Positions 24,336-36,691 of a stretch of DNA of 64,000 bases are shown here, one piece after another (the stretch's first letter is position 1; the number at the start of each line of letters is the position of its first letter). Made by a program: the position numbers and the translations under genes. The stretch spans positions 13,100,001-13,164,000 of the forward strand of contig OY292276.1 in assembly GCA_958496175.1 (NCBI GenBank), read 5' to 3'. The notes under the pieces are model-generated. The model saw only the letters and a program-made list of their open reading frames with translations. It ran no database searches and was not told the DNA's origin. The DNA comes from Sisyra terminalis. Taxonomy: Eukaryota > Arthropoda > Insecta > Neuroptera > Sisyridae.

Positions 24336-24427
24336 GATATATCGATTTTTTCAAACATCGATAAATCGATTATAAAAATTTTTTATAACATCGATGAAGA
24401 AACCTAAAACATCGATGAAATATCGTT
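24336..24427. repeat. Cluster of ATCGAT palindromes
   Basis: Five ATCGAT sites fall within about 90 bp, three of them in the phrase ACATCGAT. Such clustering is seen in subterminal repeats of some insect DNA transposons, and CGATA-type sites also bind insect chromatin proteins of the BEAF/DREF kind. The sequence does not decide between these. Confidence 0.45.
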
Positions 24428-24954
24428 CTACCTAAACAATGGTTTATGAATGATATTTTATCATAGTTTGATCATCTATCCCGTTCGTGACCAACCACTA
24501 CACAAATAAATTTATACCTCTTTCTGTTGCCAGCATAAATTTGTGGATTCATGACGTGTGAGATTATAAACAACTTTCGGTAAGATCGGTTATATTATAA
24601 TAGAACGACGTTCAAATTATAAACTGGAGAAGTTCACAATTTTACACAATATGTTGAACTTGTAAAAATGTTGCTGTTTTCTAAGAGAAATATAATATTC
24701 CAAAGTATAACCTATGATAGCCTATCGCTAAGCTTTGGAACTAGAAACTGAAATTTGCAATGGCAACAGAAGCAGCTGAAACAGCTAATCGGACGAATGG
24801 GAAATAGGTGAGATTTTTTTATGAAAAAAATTATGGCCTCACTTGGCTGATAAAATTAAATTAAATTTTTTAAAATAGTCAAAAATTCTTTAAGATTATA
24901 AATTTTTGTAACATACCTGTTTTTTTTTTAATTTTTTGCTTTTAAATTATATAC

Positions 24955-25505
24955 AAAAGTCATCAAATACGCTGACGATATGATACTGTTGGCAAAAACG
25001 GAAAAGTTTAGTTGCCAATTGTGTTAGCAGTTGGAAAAAATTTCAGAAGAAAATGAAGAAAAGATAACACGTTTTCACGATAACGCAAAGAAAATACAAG
25101 TAAAGAACGTCGTCCATTTAATATATTTTGGAAGCATGATCACCAAAGATGGAAAATTCACAAGTGAAGAATTAAGAATGTTTTTCTATAGTATGACAAA
25201 AATGGAGCTCAACAGCAAAAATCTACTGATTGGAAAATATAAACTTATACTCCGAAGCAATCACATGTTGTATGAAGTATAGCATTATATCTACCGAAAA
25301 TCTTGACCCAAAAAAAAAACAAGAAAAAACAAGGTTGAGAGAAGAAGGAATAAAATAAGATAGGCAAATCGAGTTGCAAACGTGGAAGTATTAAGAAGAG
25401 ATGACGAAAAAACATTCATCGATTTGATGACAAGAAGAAAAGCAAATAAAATGGGTCACATTTTAAGAGCAAGAGATTTATTCTTTATGCTGGCGAAAGC
25501 TCGAA
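24955..25505 (+). pseudogene. LINE reverse transcriptase remnant (RTE/CR1-like)
   Basis: Translation gives IKYADDMILLAK (YADD catalytic box at 24968-24979), a stop, then a frame reading YFGSMITKDGKF, equivalent to the YLGSxITxDG motif that follows the palm. Past further stops it reads VANVEVLRRDDEKT and RRKANKMGHILR, equivalent to the NEEVLRR and RRLxxxGHILR motifs near the C-terminus of these elements. No endonuclease or fingers domain remains. The copy is 5'-truncated and dead. Confidence 0.75.
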
Positions 25506-25525
25506 AAAAAGAAAAAATTTAATTG

Positions 25526-25838
25526 AAATTTTGGAGTTAAAAAGACTTAAAAATTTTAAGAATCTTGCACTAGAGAAATGATGCTGGAAAAATTAATACA
25601 AGTGGTCTTGTTTGAATTCCTCCACTTTTAAATCGGAGTAGTCTCCTTTACTCCAGGAATTCGATTAATTTTCTTTTTTTTTTCGAGCTTTAGACAATAT
25701 CAAGAATGAATCATTTATTCTTGGAATGTGGTCCATCCCCTAAGTTAATCGAAATTCTGAAGTCAAAAAGACTACTTCGATTTAAAGAACCCTGTACTAG
25801 ATAAACGACGCTGGAGGAATTAAATCAAGCGGGATACT
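25526..25838. repeat. Three-copy repeat module, two direct and one inverted
   Basis: Units at 25526-25607 and 25749-25838 run in the same direction, sharing GAAATT(T/C)TG(G/A)AGT, AAAAAGACT, CACTAGA / TACTAGA and GA(T/C)GCTGGA. A third unit at about 25612-25672 is the inverse of the second and forms a foldback with it. It lies directly after the LINE remnant and may include that element's 3' end. Confidence 0.5.
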
Positions 25839-27020
25839 AAGCCAATTGGCAGGCACAAATCTTTACAATTTTTAGGGAATTCATTATTTTTGCAAAGTTA
25901 TAAAAGAAAAACCAAAATAAGAAAGGGTAATTTTATTATTTTATTGTGCTATGGCCTTTAAAATATTCGTCATCATTTGAAGATTTTCAAAGAAATCATA
26001 GGCAATAGTCAATTCAATTCTACTTTCACTTTGTAACATCAATAGACCAACAAAATTTGTATTTAAATTGTCAAAAACAGTTCGAATTTCTTATTTTCTC
26101 AACCAAACATTTTCTCTTATTTGTGTCTTAATTGACACTTAAAAATGTTAAGAATCGTCTACCTCACAAAATGAAGTATTTACTTTTTTATGTGTACAAA
26201 ATGTTACACAACAAACACAAACGTGAACTTCTTTCACTTATCAATACAAGTAGGCATTAATTTTGTTCAATCGCGATATATAGAAACAAGAAATAAATTA
26301 CATATAGACAACGATTTTGCTAATATTAATTAGTTATGAAATATATTTCAACCTTCATTTATAGAATTGCTCTTTTTCGAATAACTCAATTATCCTGACT
26401 TGATCATTATAATCATTTGAAATAAAAAAAAAAACGAAACCTGATTGTGTGGTTCGGTTTGTAGCAGTGAGAAAACGGATAATAGTTTTCAGTTGGTGAT
26501 CATAGCATTTAAATGAAATAATAAAACGAAAATAAACACCTCGGCCTAGAATGAATGTCATATAATTATGCAGATCGTTCTTATAGATATGTAATACGCG
26601 CTATGTACTTGTCTCTACCCTTTCTTTATACACCTATTCAAGACGGAGGTAGGCTATTGATAAAACAATTAGTTTTCTTGAATTAAATTTAAATTAATGA
26701 AGATAATCCCTATCTTAACTATTTATCAGTATAGGTTTCGAGATTTCACTTTAATTAAAACGTCATCGAAACATTTAACTTCTTCTATACCATAAATATT
26801 CCAGGGGACTTTTTTTTCGAAAGAAAATCTTTTCTTCGGTTAAACAAACTTAAAGTTATCTTGATACTGGATAATTTTATTTTTTTAGATTTTTTCAATA
26901 TTGATTTTTGCCATATATGTAGAAAAGGTAGTTTGAATTTTATGGGTTTCATCGTTGGAGGTTCTTTTTTAAAATGGGTTTGATATTGAATTTTTTTTTG
27001 GGCATATAAGTTAGACTTAC
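25839..27020. other. FGF intron sequence
   Basis: No gene or repeat recognised. The last bases (27016-27020, minus strand) are the donor GTAAG of the FGF core exon. Confidence 0.4.
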
Positions 27021-27156
27021 CGTAAATTGATTTTTCATTATTTTCGATAGCATTGACGGCTCTCTTATGGTCCGGGTAAACTCTCACGTACCTTTCACTG
27101 CATTCGTTCCGGAGAAGCACGGACCGAGTCGTCGGCACCGCGCCGCAAATCATCAC
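27021..27156 (-). CDS. FGF ligand, first core exon with end of signal peptide
   Basis: This 136-nt exon has acceptor CAATTTTAG and donor GTAAGTC. It is read in phase 0 and leaves one base, which joins CA of the next exon to give Ala. It is notably GC-richer than the surrounding introns. The first residues VMICGAVPTT complete a hydrophobic signal peptide begun in the exon at 36646. Residues 12-32, from SVLLRNECSERYVRVY onward, match the first FGF strands (YQLYSRTSGKHVQV in FGF8). NAIENNEKSIYG corresponds to the NAMAEDGDPF turn before the second core exon. A start at the internal ATG (codon 2) is possible but would leave a poor signal peptide. Confidence 0.82.
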
Positions 27157-28095
27157 CTAAAATTGTTAAAGAAAAATGATAAAAATCAGTACAGTGACAA
27201 TTTAATTACTGCAAAAATATTTAAAAAAATTAACAAAATTATTTTACTAAGTACCTTTTGAAATAAAATTGCAGAAATAAATTACCAAAGTAATGAAAAT
27301 AAATAATCAAAGAAGCAGAGAAAGAACCAAACTTAAGACAAGCAATTAAAGCTTTGCAAGAAATTTGCATTAGCAAAAATAAGAATATTTTTACCCATTA
27401 CAAAAATAGTGTTGTTTTTTTAAAAATCTGGAGGATATTTTGAATTCAGAAAATAGGAAGTTATTTAAAAATTTTGCTTAAGCAATGCAATACGCTTTTC
27501 ATAAAGCGAAATTTAATAAAATTGAACATTGATTTGTTGTATGATCTAGAAAATAAAAAAAATATCCGTCTTAAAGCTGTTTAAGCTTTCTTTGAAAAAT
27601 ATAAACTTTATTATATCCCATACATATTTCAATTTGCTTTTGGCAACACCCAGTTAAACATTGTAGATACCGATTTTTGAAAATGCAAATTTTGCTGGCT
27701 TTTCTTGGTTTTCTAAGAATACAATAAAAACATTCCTACCAAAGCAAGAAATATTTACTAAAAATAGAAAAAATAAGTGAAGATAACTCTTTTCTACCAG
27801 AGTTGCAGACTAAGAAATGATCACAAATCATCTTTTCCTTTTTTTCATGTAAATAACCTATTCTAATCTAAAACAAATTAGGTATCTTTTTAATTGTATG
27901 TTTTTTTATAGAAACAATTTTCTTATTTGCTACACTTCACAGGTCTGAAGCTTTGATAGTAATAAGTGGTTGCTTAGGAGGTAAGGCCTATTGCAACTTT
28001 TGATAAAAGGAAATGAAAACAAGAAATATCGAAATTGTCATAACAGTAAAACCAAAATCAAAATTATTGTAGAGTTCAGATCCTCGATGATAACA
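27157..28095. other. FGF intron sequence
   Basis: No exon or clear repeat seen. Confidence 0.4.
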
Positions 28096-28159
28096 AATTG
28101 GTAAAAATATTCAGAGAACTAGGATCAAATAATAATCAGTCTAAACTATTTATTACATA

Positions 28160-28206
28160 CACGACGTTTCGGCCCGGTTATTGAGCCTTCCTCAGGCATT
28201 TGTAAG
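28160..28206 (-). ncRNA. Hammerhead-ribozyme-like motif B-left
   Basis: Minus strand: CTGAGGA (28189-28195), extra A, stem II GGCTC / GGGCC with a 7-nt loop, GAAA (28167-28170), then CGTC. In the hammerhead numbering position 7 may be any base, so CTGAGGA is a valid core. GTC is the classic cleavage triplet. Helix III is limited to A-U and C-G with no loop, which can form only between two molecules or tandem copies. Confidence 0.6.
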
Positions 28207-28485
28207 TAATCGCTTTAACCTTGCTAATAATAATCATTGTCAATTCATTTTTATACGGTACAGTTGGTTTGAAGTGCATGAAATTGCACTTCATTTCCTA
28301 TGAAGTGTAAACGCCCTGATAACGTCATTTTGAACTAATTTCAATTATTTTTATTAAAATTTTATTTTATATATTTTTATTGGATTTTTTTATGTATCTT
28401 GGGAGTTCTATGATTGTTTTTATCAACTGTACCGTATAAAAATGAACGAACAATGATTATTTTTAACAAGGTTAAAGCGATTATT

Positions 28486-28535
28486 TACGAATGCCTGAAG
28501 AAGGCTGAATAACCGGGCTGAAACGTCGCGCATGT
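28486..28535 (+). ncRNA. Hammerhead-ribozyme-like motif B-right
   Basis: CTGAAGA (28495-28501), extra A, stem II GGCTG / GGGCT with the same 7-nt loop, GAAA (28520-28523), CGTC. Stem II is weaker than in the left arm (one wobble and one mismatch). The core and the GTC cleavage triplet are intact. Confidence 0.5.
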
Positions 28536-28594
28536 AATAAATAGTCTTGACTGATTATTATTTGATTCTAGTCCTCTGAATATTTTTACCAATT

Positions 28595-29589
28595 CAAAAT
28601 CAAAATTTTTCCATGAACTCCCAAGAGCAAAATAAATTGAAAGCACAATGAATCGGCCCTGGAAAGATATAAACAATTTTCTTATTTCCTGCTATTTATA
28701 GGTCTGAAGCTTTGGTAGTAATAAGTTAAGGAGGTTAGGCCTATTATAACTTTTGATAAAGAAAATGAAAACAAGAAAAATCATAATTGTCAAAATATTA
28801 AAACCAAAATCAAAACATTTCGATGAAGTGCCAAGAGGTACTTATAAGCATAATGAATTGACTCTGGAAAGGTATTTTTATGATACTTGCGAGGATTTTA
28901 CGGACTAATATACTACGATCTTGAAGTTTCAGATCTAATTCAATTTTATTGAAAAAATATATAAGAGAAAACAGAAAAAAAAATATATATTCATTATTAA
29001 ATAAGAATTTTTAACCATAACAAATTTGGTACTGCTTTGAAAAGATTTTCAAAATTTTTATATCTTTGCTTTCTTCATAGGTTCTTATTCTTTTCCGACT
29101 TGTAAAAACGTTTCCAAAAAGTGAAAAAGAAATAAAACCAAATTCTGTGCTAAACGTTAAAAGCTTAGCTTTGTTCTGAATATAAAACAAATATACATAC
29201 AAAAAAAGATTTCAACTACATGAAGATTAACTTTAAATTGATTTTTTCAACTTCTTTAAACATATATTTCAGCCAGGAAAGTATTTTCTTTTATTTTTAA
29301 TTAACAAATTTAAAATTCATTATTCTAATACTTTACAATATTCAAAATATTATAACACCTACTTATAATGATTTTCTTTGTTAATTATTTCATTTACCTT
29401 TAATTTTAATTAAATGTTTTCTTCCAATAAAATTAACTGTTAAGAGTTGCTGTCTATTGTAAAGTATTTTTAAATCTAACCCTTTCATTATAATGCAAGT
29501 ATCGATAGGCTCTGAATGACGTCAATGCACAAAACGATCCATATATTGCTTGTACGTATTCATATATCAATGTAAATAATACTGAATCA
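28595..29589. other. FGF intron sequence
   Basis: No exon seen. Around 28680-28870 the sequence partly repeats that at about 27900-28050 (AGGTCTGAAGCTTTG(A/G)TAGTAATAAG), so the copy B element may sit inside, or beside, a local duplication. Confidence 0.4.
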
Positions 29590-29710
29590 AGGGGCGGGTT
29601 TCTTAAATTTTCAAAGTTTCAATAATCAAAACAAATGAACATCTATAAGTCTTGCAATCCCATTGGTTGATAGCTTCTTGCATCAGAGTATGTATGCTAT
29701 CAACAAGGAA
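29590..29710 (-). repeat. Dispersed repeat family R1, copy 2
   Basis: Reverse complement carries CCAATGGGATTGCAAG, ATAGATGTTCATTTGTTTTG and ATTATTGAAA, matching copies at 5941 and 48331. The similarity extends upstream through a CTGATGCAAGAAG-like block. Confidence 0.55.
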
Positions 29711-32700
29711 GTATGTATGCTTGTATAACAAGGAAAGGTTTATTAATAACATGGAAAACTGGGAAATGATAATTTAATTGAAAATTTAATAATTTCATGC
29801 AAACTTTTGTAACAAAATTTTTCGAATTTTTCGAAAAAACATTTAAATTAACACTACTTATAATTAAGACGTGTAGTTCTTTTTACCACTTCGTCACAAA
29901 ACCTTCTCATAGAAAAAAAAAACAATAATTTAAAAGTTGTGAAATTTTTTATTTTAACATTCGTCGCATTTAAGCTTCACGCTTTTTTGTAAGCCTGATA
30001 ATTATTAACATTCAATTTCCTTATTCTTACTAAAGTTTTCATTTTGAGCTATACTTCAACGATTTTGCTTTTTCAATTTTCTTGTACAAAACAATGTGCA
30101 AAGGTTCTTGTTCATTGAAAACCTTCTATCTTACCAAAAGAATAAACAAAAGTTAATTAAAATATTATAAAACGTAAAATTCCCCAACATAAACATTTTA
30201 CTCGTATAAAAAATTATTGCAATTAATTTAGCGTATCTTTCCTATCTAATGCAATAAAAATTAATAACTCACGCGTATAAGACAACTTTTTAATAGCTGA
30301 GATTAGTTAAGAGAAAAATAAAAAGTACACCTAAAGTAAATATTATGTTTAATGAAAACCCAAGGGTTGGGTTTCATTGCTGTATTAGATTGAAACGCCG
30401 TTGGTATGTGCATTGTTGTAAGAAGTGTAAATTTCCTAAATCAATAACGTTGCATTCCAGTTATTCTTGAAAAATAAGAACTGTGAAAAAAGACATTACC
30501 TTTAGTAAAAGGCACCATAAAGTATAAGTACCATATATTAAGATAAAAGGATTATGTAAAAAAATTCCAAGATATATAATAAAAGCGTACTTTGAATCAA
30601 ACATAATATCAACATTTACATTATGCAATAAAATTATTGTTAAGATCAACAACAGTGGAGCGTTTTTAAATATTTATTATGTATCTATTTTCGCCAGAAA
30701 TTTTGCTCTATTTAAAAAGTATTAAAAATAATCCCTTGAATAGAATAAATACAATACGGACAATAGAAAATGAATATTTTTGCTCAAATAAGTCAAAGAA
30801 TATACTTATGTAATTTTACAAATTAGAATTGTTGTTGATAATTTTTTTATGTGCAAACAGCCAAAAATAGGGCACTTATACAATGTGTGAATTATCTATT
30901 GTTTCAACGTTTAATAGAATCTGTCCACTTTTATTCTAGTAAACTGCAAATTTAAGGTAGGAAAATTTAATTCTACTAATTGCTTTAAAATTTATAATAT
31001 TATTATATTAGTACAATGTTTCTTTGACTATTTAGTGGTGTTAAGTGAATCTTTAACAATACTCTTAATACATTGCCACAATTACGGCAACATTACGAAC
31101 ATTAAAGCCTGTAAATTTATTGAATTGATTTATTAAACAACAATTGTTTGCCAAACTTTCATGTCTTTTACACAATAGTACCATAAGTTTTAGTATCCAA
31201 CCCGCGAAATAGTCAAACGGTATAGGCTTTTTCACAATATTCATGTACATAAAAACCGATCCAGATTATAGTTCTCTTTTCTGTCACAAGGATCGCAAAT
31301 ATTCAAAACTTACGTAAGGGTTTAAAGAAGTATTCTAATCTTGAAATGCATGATGGGAAATTTGTCAAGATGTGGCGCCCCCATAAGTGTGTTAGCAGTA
31401 CTAATTTAAACTTAAACTATGTACCCTATGTACTTTCTGTTTGGTAACTTTGGTTACATTAGTTTTTACACCAGATACTCTTGTGGCGGCGCAATATTTT
31501 GCCACATTTTTCTTAGTGCAGAAGATTGAAATTCAAAATTGTTAATAATAGCAATACTTCCCGCGTAATGATTCAAACGTGAGCTTTTTTAAGAGTAGCC
31601 CGCTCTATTGGTCCTGGATCTCAAATTGATAAATTAATGTCACTTTTTTAACAATACATTCGAATTCCTTGTATCAATAATCCATCAGGCCTTTAAATAA
31701 ATTGATCGTTGTATCATTTTTTGCTTGAATTACAGTCAAAAATCACAGCCATAAGTTCTTTGGTCCGAATCTTCACAACATGGATTATAAACTTCAAAAC
31801 TTTTCGAACTTTATTGATAAATAACATAAGATTAGACTTTTCATTAGTAAAAGTATTGTTCTTTTGAAAGCACTTTTTTTCCAATAGGGGGAAGTAGTAT
31901 TAAATTAAAAAAAGAAAAATCATAAAATAAGGTAAATCAAGAAATATTTTCTTCGACGATTGGTTTTAAAAAGGAAGAATTCTTCATTCAAGAATTCATT
32001 CCTTTTGCGTATGATAATTTGTATAATTCTTTTGCGAAAGCAAAAGTTCTTAAAAATCTTTTTTTCTAAGAGCTTTCAGCGTCAAGCTTTTATTGCAAAA
32101 TTTATCTATATCTATTATCTATCTTAATAAACAATTAATAATAATTTACAACCAATTCAATAGGGAGAAATTATTCCAATACAATTATTAAATTAGGACA
32201 AAATACTTAGAAGAAAGATTTATTTTTATCAAAATACAGTTTTTTTTTTTTATAAAAACTTTATTTTTTAGCAAAGTGACAAATTGTTCAACATGATTTT
32301 AACATAGTCTTACATTTGGGTGTGATTTTAAATTTTCTTACACCAATAAATAGTGATTTATCAGTATATAATTAATCAAGTTTTCTTCAAAAATCCCCTA
32401 TGAAATAACTTCAAATGTAAAACAAAACCCGGTTAAACCATAGATTAATGATTTACAAAAAATGTTTAAACCTTGTTAGACAAATGGAATAAACGGACTA
32501 TGAAAGAGCTAATCGGGAATTAGCATAACGCGATTTTTGTGACATGTAACATATTTACATTTGAATACATTTTGTTCGTTTTCCTCCACATCACACTTTT
32601 AAAGTTGGATATTTTTATTTGACTAAGAGACTATTTTTCCCATATTACCCTTGAGATATGCTATCGCACTCGTATAACAAAAAAAAAAATCGCAAAAAAT

Positions 32701-35479
32701 GTATTTGACAAAAATATTTAACGAACTAAATTTGTATATATTTAAATGAGAAATATAAATACAGTTGTGCGAAAACAAATTTGAAGTTGTTTAAAATGAT
32801 TATGATGCTGAAATGAAAACAAAGAAAAGAAAAGAGCTACCGATTGGTGTAAGATTTATTTTTTATCTCATCTCGTTAAGGTTTGAGGCCAGGCATTGTT
32901 TGAATTGACTTATTAGGTGGCGTGTCTGCATTATTTTATAATGAATGTGCAGTCGATATGACTGGATTATTACTTAATCTTTGTTGATGTTATGCCCGGG
33001 GCGCATTGTTGGGGTGTCTGCCAGTAATAGACAAAAGTTATTGTTATTATTAGTTGTTAGTTTAAAGGGGCAGTAACCATATACATAAAAGATAATAAAT
33101 CAGTGTATGGAGCGGTTTGCAAAGTGTGTGGTAAGTTCGCGTGATTCGACCTCACACTACTCAATTATTTAAAATCTAATGCTTGTGCAAATGTTATTTA
33201 CGCGTGCATGTTATATTTGCATTATTCAAAACTGTTAACACTTGATGAATTCAATTTATTACTGCTACCTTGTGAATATTTTATACATGAATCCTTCAGT
33301 TTCTACGCAATTTCAAGCTTTAATTAAGACCACAGTTAGGAATGAGACGCTTGGAAACACTGCACTTGCAAGGCAAAAATTTTAAATATTCAAGTTCCAT
33401 AGCAAATAACAGAAAGTTCTTAGAAACATGATTGCATTAACTTCATTTTTTTATTGCATTTTTTTGGAAAAAATTAAATTGGGTAGAATAGAAATTTATT
33501 TATAAACTAACAAGGTAAGTGCAAGGTCTTGGGGTCACGGATTTTATTCAAATTTTGTAGGATGGTAGATTAAGTTTACTCGTTGGAAAACGACTTATTA
33601 TTTTGTTTAGATATTTGCAACTGAAGATCCAATTGAATTAACTCGGTAAATTTAGTTCTGTAGTCATACAGTTTCTAGTCATTAACCCGTTTTTACCTAG
33701 TGTTCTAATATTGGAAGATTTAAAAATTTTACACTCTTTCCATTATGCATGATGCAATAAACGTTTAGAGTATATCAGTGTTCCAAATGGAACATCTTTA
33801 AAAACTCGTATAAAACCAAAACAAATACAGGAAAAAAAATTAAAAATACTATGTATCATATAGGTATCACTATGATTTGTTGAAATTATTTTAAATTTTA
33901 AAAAAAAATCGGGCAAAAATGGGTCAGTGATATTTAATTTTCAATTTTCTTAAACTCCATTATATACCTTATAGGTGAAAATAGACAAAAATCACGCATC
34001 CGGCTTCTAATGATGGGGAAGGACAAATCATTGCTACTATGCTAAATCCATTACGTATAAACGTTTGTTAGAGAACTGAATTTAGCGAATGAATTGCATC
34101 TTCAATTGCAAATATCTCAAAAACTATTGAGTAGTGGCCCCTTTAACTAAATATCTTCATCAATAGGGAAACTAAATCTATCACCCAAAAAATTTGAATT
34201 GCACCCGATACCCCAAGATAATTATGCACTCTCCTTGCATAATTGAAGTCAAGTTTTAGTTTGGAAATTGTCTTTGATGTCTTATTGCAATAACTGAAAT
34301 GCTTATTTATGTTTATTTCCTCACAAGATATGACAAATATATTTTGATTGATTGACCATATGAATATAAATATAAAATACTGCATTCTGCAGTTAACAAT
34401 TGGTCGAGCTTTAGACAAATGCTCGTGGTATCTTTTGTAGCTAAGACTCTATAAAAGCCAAACAAAATTCAACAATACTTATTTTAGAAACATTGGAAGA
34501 GTTGGAAGTAACAAAATATATAATTGAAACAAACAAATATAATAGCTTATTTCCTTAAACAACGTGGCTTTTCTTTTGTACACCTCTGTTGCACTTCTTT
34601 TTTTTCACGAAAAATGCATCGTCTATCCATCAATGATTCCCCTGCATGTGCTTGGCAAAAAAAAAGATGCCAAAAAAGATTGTATCAATTTGGCCAAAGA
34701 AATTGAGTATTCTTTTTTCGTATCTCTCAAGAATCAGAAATATTAGATTAGTGTCTATGCATCTGTATCAATAAAACTGAATATATTTTTTTAACAGCGG
34801 TGCATTTATTAAAAGTATTATTCCATTTGTTTTACTGTGCTTTTCCTTGCGAGCTTTTAATGTACATAGATTTCAGTCTATAAAAAAATCTAATAAAATT
34901 AGTTCTGAAATATAAATTTCATGAATGTCTTTACTTTAACACTTGTTAGTCCCTGAAAACTTTATAAAAATTTTCATAAAACCAAAGTCGGTGGACGAAA
35001 AATCTAGTAAATTACTTAGGTGTTACAAAATTGAGAAATTGTTTTTTTTATATATCAAACACTTAGAGCACTTTTTACAGATTAAAAAGTATAAAAATGA
35101 AGATTGTATGTAAATCCTATACCAAAATTTTTTACTTTAATGATCATATTTTTTTAAGACAGATCTATGCATCAAAATCTTATTGACAAATGTGTAATAG
35201 AACAAATGGAGGATAATTTAATTAAGTATACTGCTTTAGAAAAAAATATGCATTATTTTATGGATCCAATAAGATTTATCTTATATTTCATATGCACCAG
35301 CCAAATATAAAATAGTTAAGTATAATGATTACTCCTAATAGTTATTTAGATATTTGATTTAGACTAATGACTTATTTTAATTTATTTGGCAGTTTGATGA
35401 GGCATAGATACAAGCTCAAGAATTTTTGAAGCTGTCCACATAGCATAATAATTCCAAAGTAGATCAAAGTTTTATTATC
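29711..35479. other. FGF intron sequence, no gene seen
   Basis: Nearly 6 kb without an exon or transposon motif I can defend. GC-elevated patches at about 31370-31510 (around TGTGGCGCCCCC and GGCGGCGC) and 32880-33130 lack coding and could be regulatory. Confidence 0.4.
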
Positions 35480-35585
35480 ATCCTACCATATTGATCTATA
35501 GAGTCATAGATCAATATGGTAGGATATTGATCTATGACCATGTACCTATGTACCATATTGATCTATGACTCTATAGATCAATATG
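35480..35585. repeat. Tandem palindromes built on ATTGATCTAT
   Basis: Positions 35480-35525 form a perfect 20-bp stem (ATCCTACCATATTGATCTAT) with a 6-nt loop. Positions 35554-35585 form a second perfect 13-bp stem whose core is the same sequence in inverse orientation with the complementary loop (AGAGTC against GACTCT). A direct repeat TATTGATCTATGAC links them. Together they could fold into a cruciform or hairpin. Confidence 0.85.
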
Positions 35586-36645
35586 ATCAAACTAACACCA
35601 CACGGATTTTTCTCCAACATGTAGATCAAGACTCCAAAGCTTGGCCCAATATACCAAGAATATTGTTCAAATACTTTTATTGCATGATAGCTATACATTT
35701 TATTTATAATTATTGACTAATCTGTTAAATGGAAAGAAGAACCAATAAATCAATTTTCTCTGAAAAGTCGTCCACTAATTTTCCATTAACTTGCAATATT
35801 TTACATACTTACTATTAATGTATAGTTATTAAGGATTTTTTTTCTAACAAATTATTGGCTTACTTTCAGAATGAAAAAATCACAATGATAAAAAAATTAA
35901 TCAAAACAACTTCAAAAATCGCTTATAATCGAATCAATTGAACCGACTAAAAATAAACTCTCAAAAAAAATCACCAAGCATTAACCTGTTGAGGATTGTA
36001 CATTACCTCCAAAGACTACATTATAAATCCTCTTAAAAGACTATTCTTGGTATCTTTTTTTTATGATATTTCAATAACGACTTAATTTGAGTGCATTTTA
36101 TTTGAAAAGAAAATAGTCTTGAACTATTTGGTTATATAGTTTTTTAATGTCTTAAAATTTTTAAGGTTTCATTTTACAAATTCCACGTGATCAAATACCA
36201 CAAAAAATTATTTGAAGATTAAACTAACAATTTGTGAATAAAACACATAAAAGTGAGAATAAAAATTGAATGTTAACCTCTCTATTAGCTATTTATCCTT
36301 GAAAGTGATGTCTTGCTTAAAACCTCTAATATTTGCATTACACATTTATTTATTGTAATGCGTATATTTAAATTTAAAAAAAAAATAATAAATTTCACAA
36401 CCGGAAGGCCTCAAATTCCACTATTTGATAAAGTGAAGCACAACTTCTTAACTCTTTAAGTAGAAGTGTTTTTTTTTCTACTATAGAAATTATAATTTAT
36501 AATTAATTCACTCAATTATTTGATAGAATGAGAAGGTTATGATTGGAACTCAAAAATTACTTGTAAACCAGTTTTACATTCTTTTTTTTTACTGGCAAAC
36601 AAAAAATTTTTAAGAAATGGTTTTAAGATTACTTACGTGACTTAC
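35586..36645. other. FGF intron sequence
   Basis: No exon or repeat recognised. The end next to 36645 contains two overlapping minus-strand donors, GTAAGT at 36645 and again 10 nt further. Confidence 0.4.
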
Positions 36646-36691
36646 CATCAGGAGGAACACTATCTTCGCTTCGACGGTAAGCTGTGGTAAC
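36646..36691 (-). CDS. FGF ligand, signal-peptide exon (46 nt)
   Basis: Bounded by a strong acceptor (CTTTTATTTTCAG) and donor GTAAGTC. With one base completing the previous codon, the remaining 45 nt read LPQLTVEAKIVFLLM. They leave in phase 0, exactly the phase needed by the exon at 27021. The joined sequence gives a charged start, a core KIVFLLMVMICGA and a small-residue region around GAVPTT suitable for signal peptidase. A second frame is open (VTTAYRRSEDSVPPD) but does not fit the phase of the core exon. The initiator Met must lie in an upstream exon. An alternative donor 10 nt downstream would shift the frame. Confidence 0.6.

Larger units (their letters stand above)
28096..28594. mobile_element. 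Long inverted-repeat element with two hammerhead-like motifs (copy B)
   Basis: Two ~175-bp arms (28096-28270 and 28420-28594) are inverted copies with only scattered differences, beginning AATTGGTAAAAATATTCAGAG and meeting across a ~150-bp spacer. Each arm contains a hammerhead-like module facing outward. No coding. Arm similarity suggests this is one of the younger copies in the window. Confidence 0.75.

Noticed and set aside
36646..36691. Alternative reading VTTAYRRSEDSVPPD of the 46-nt exon joined directly to the exon at 12879
   Set aside because: The phase would also fit, but it would skip the first FGF core strands in the exon at 27021, whereas the other frame gives a signal peptide and keeps the full core.
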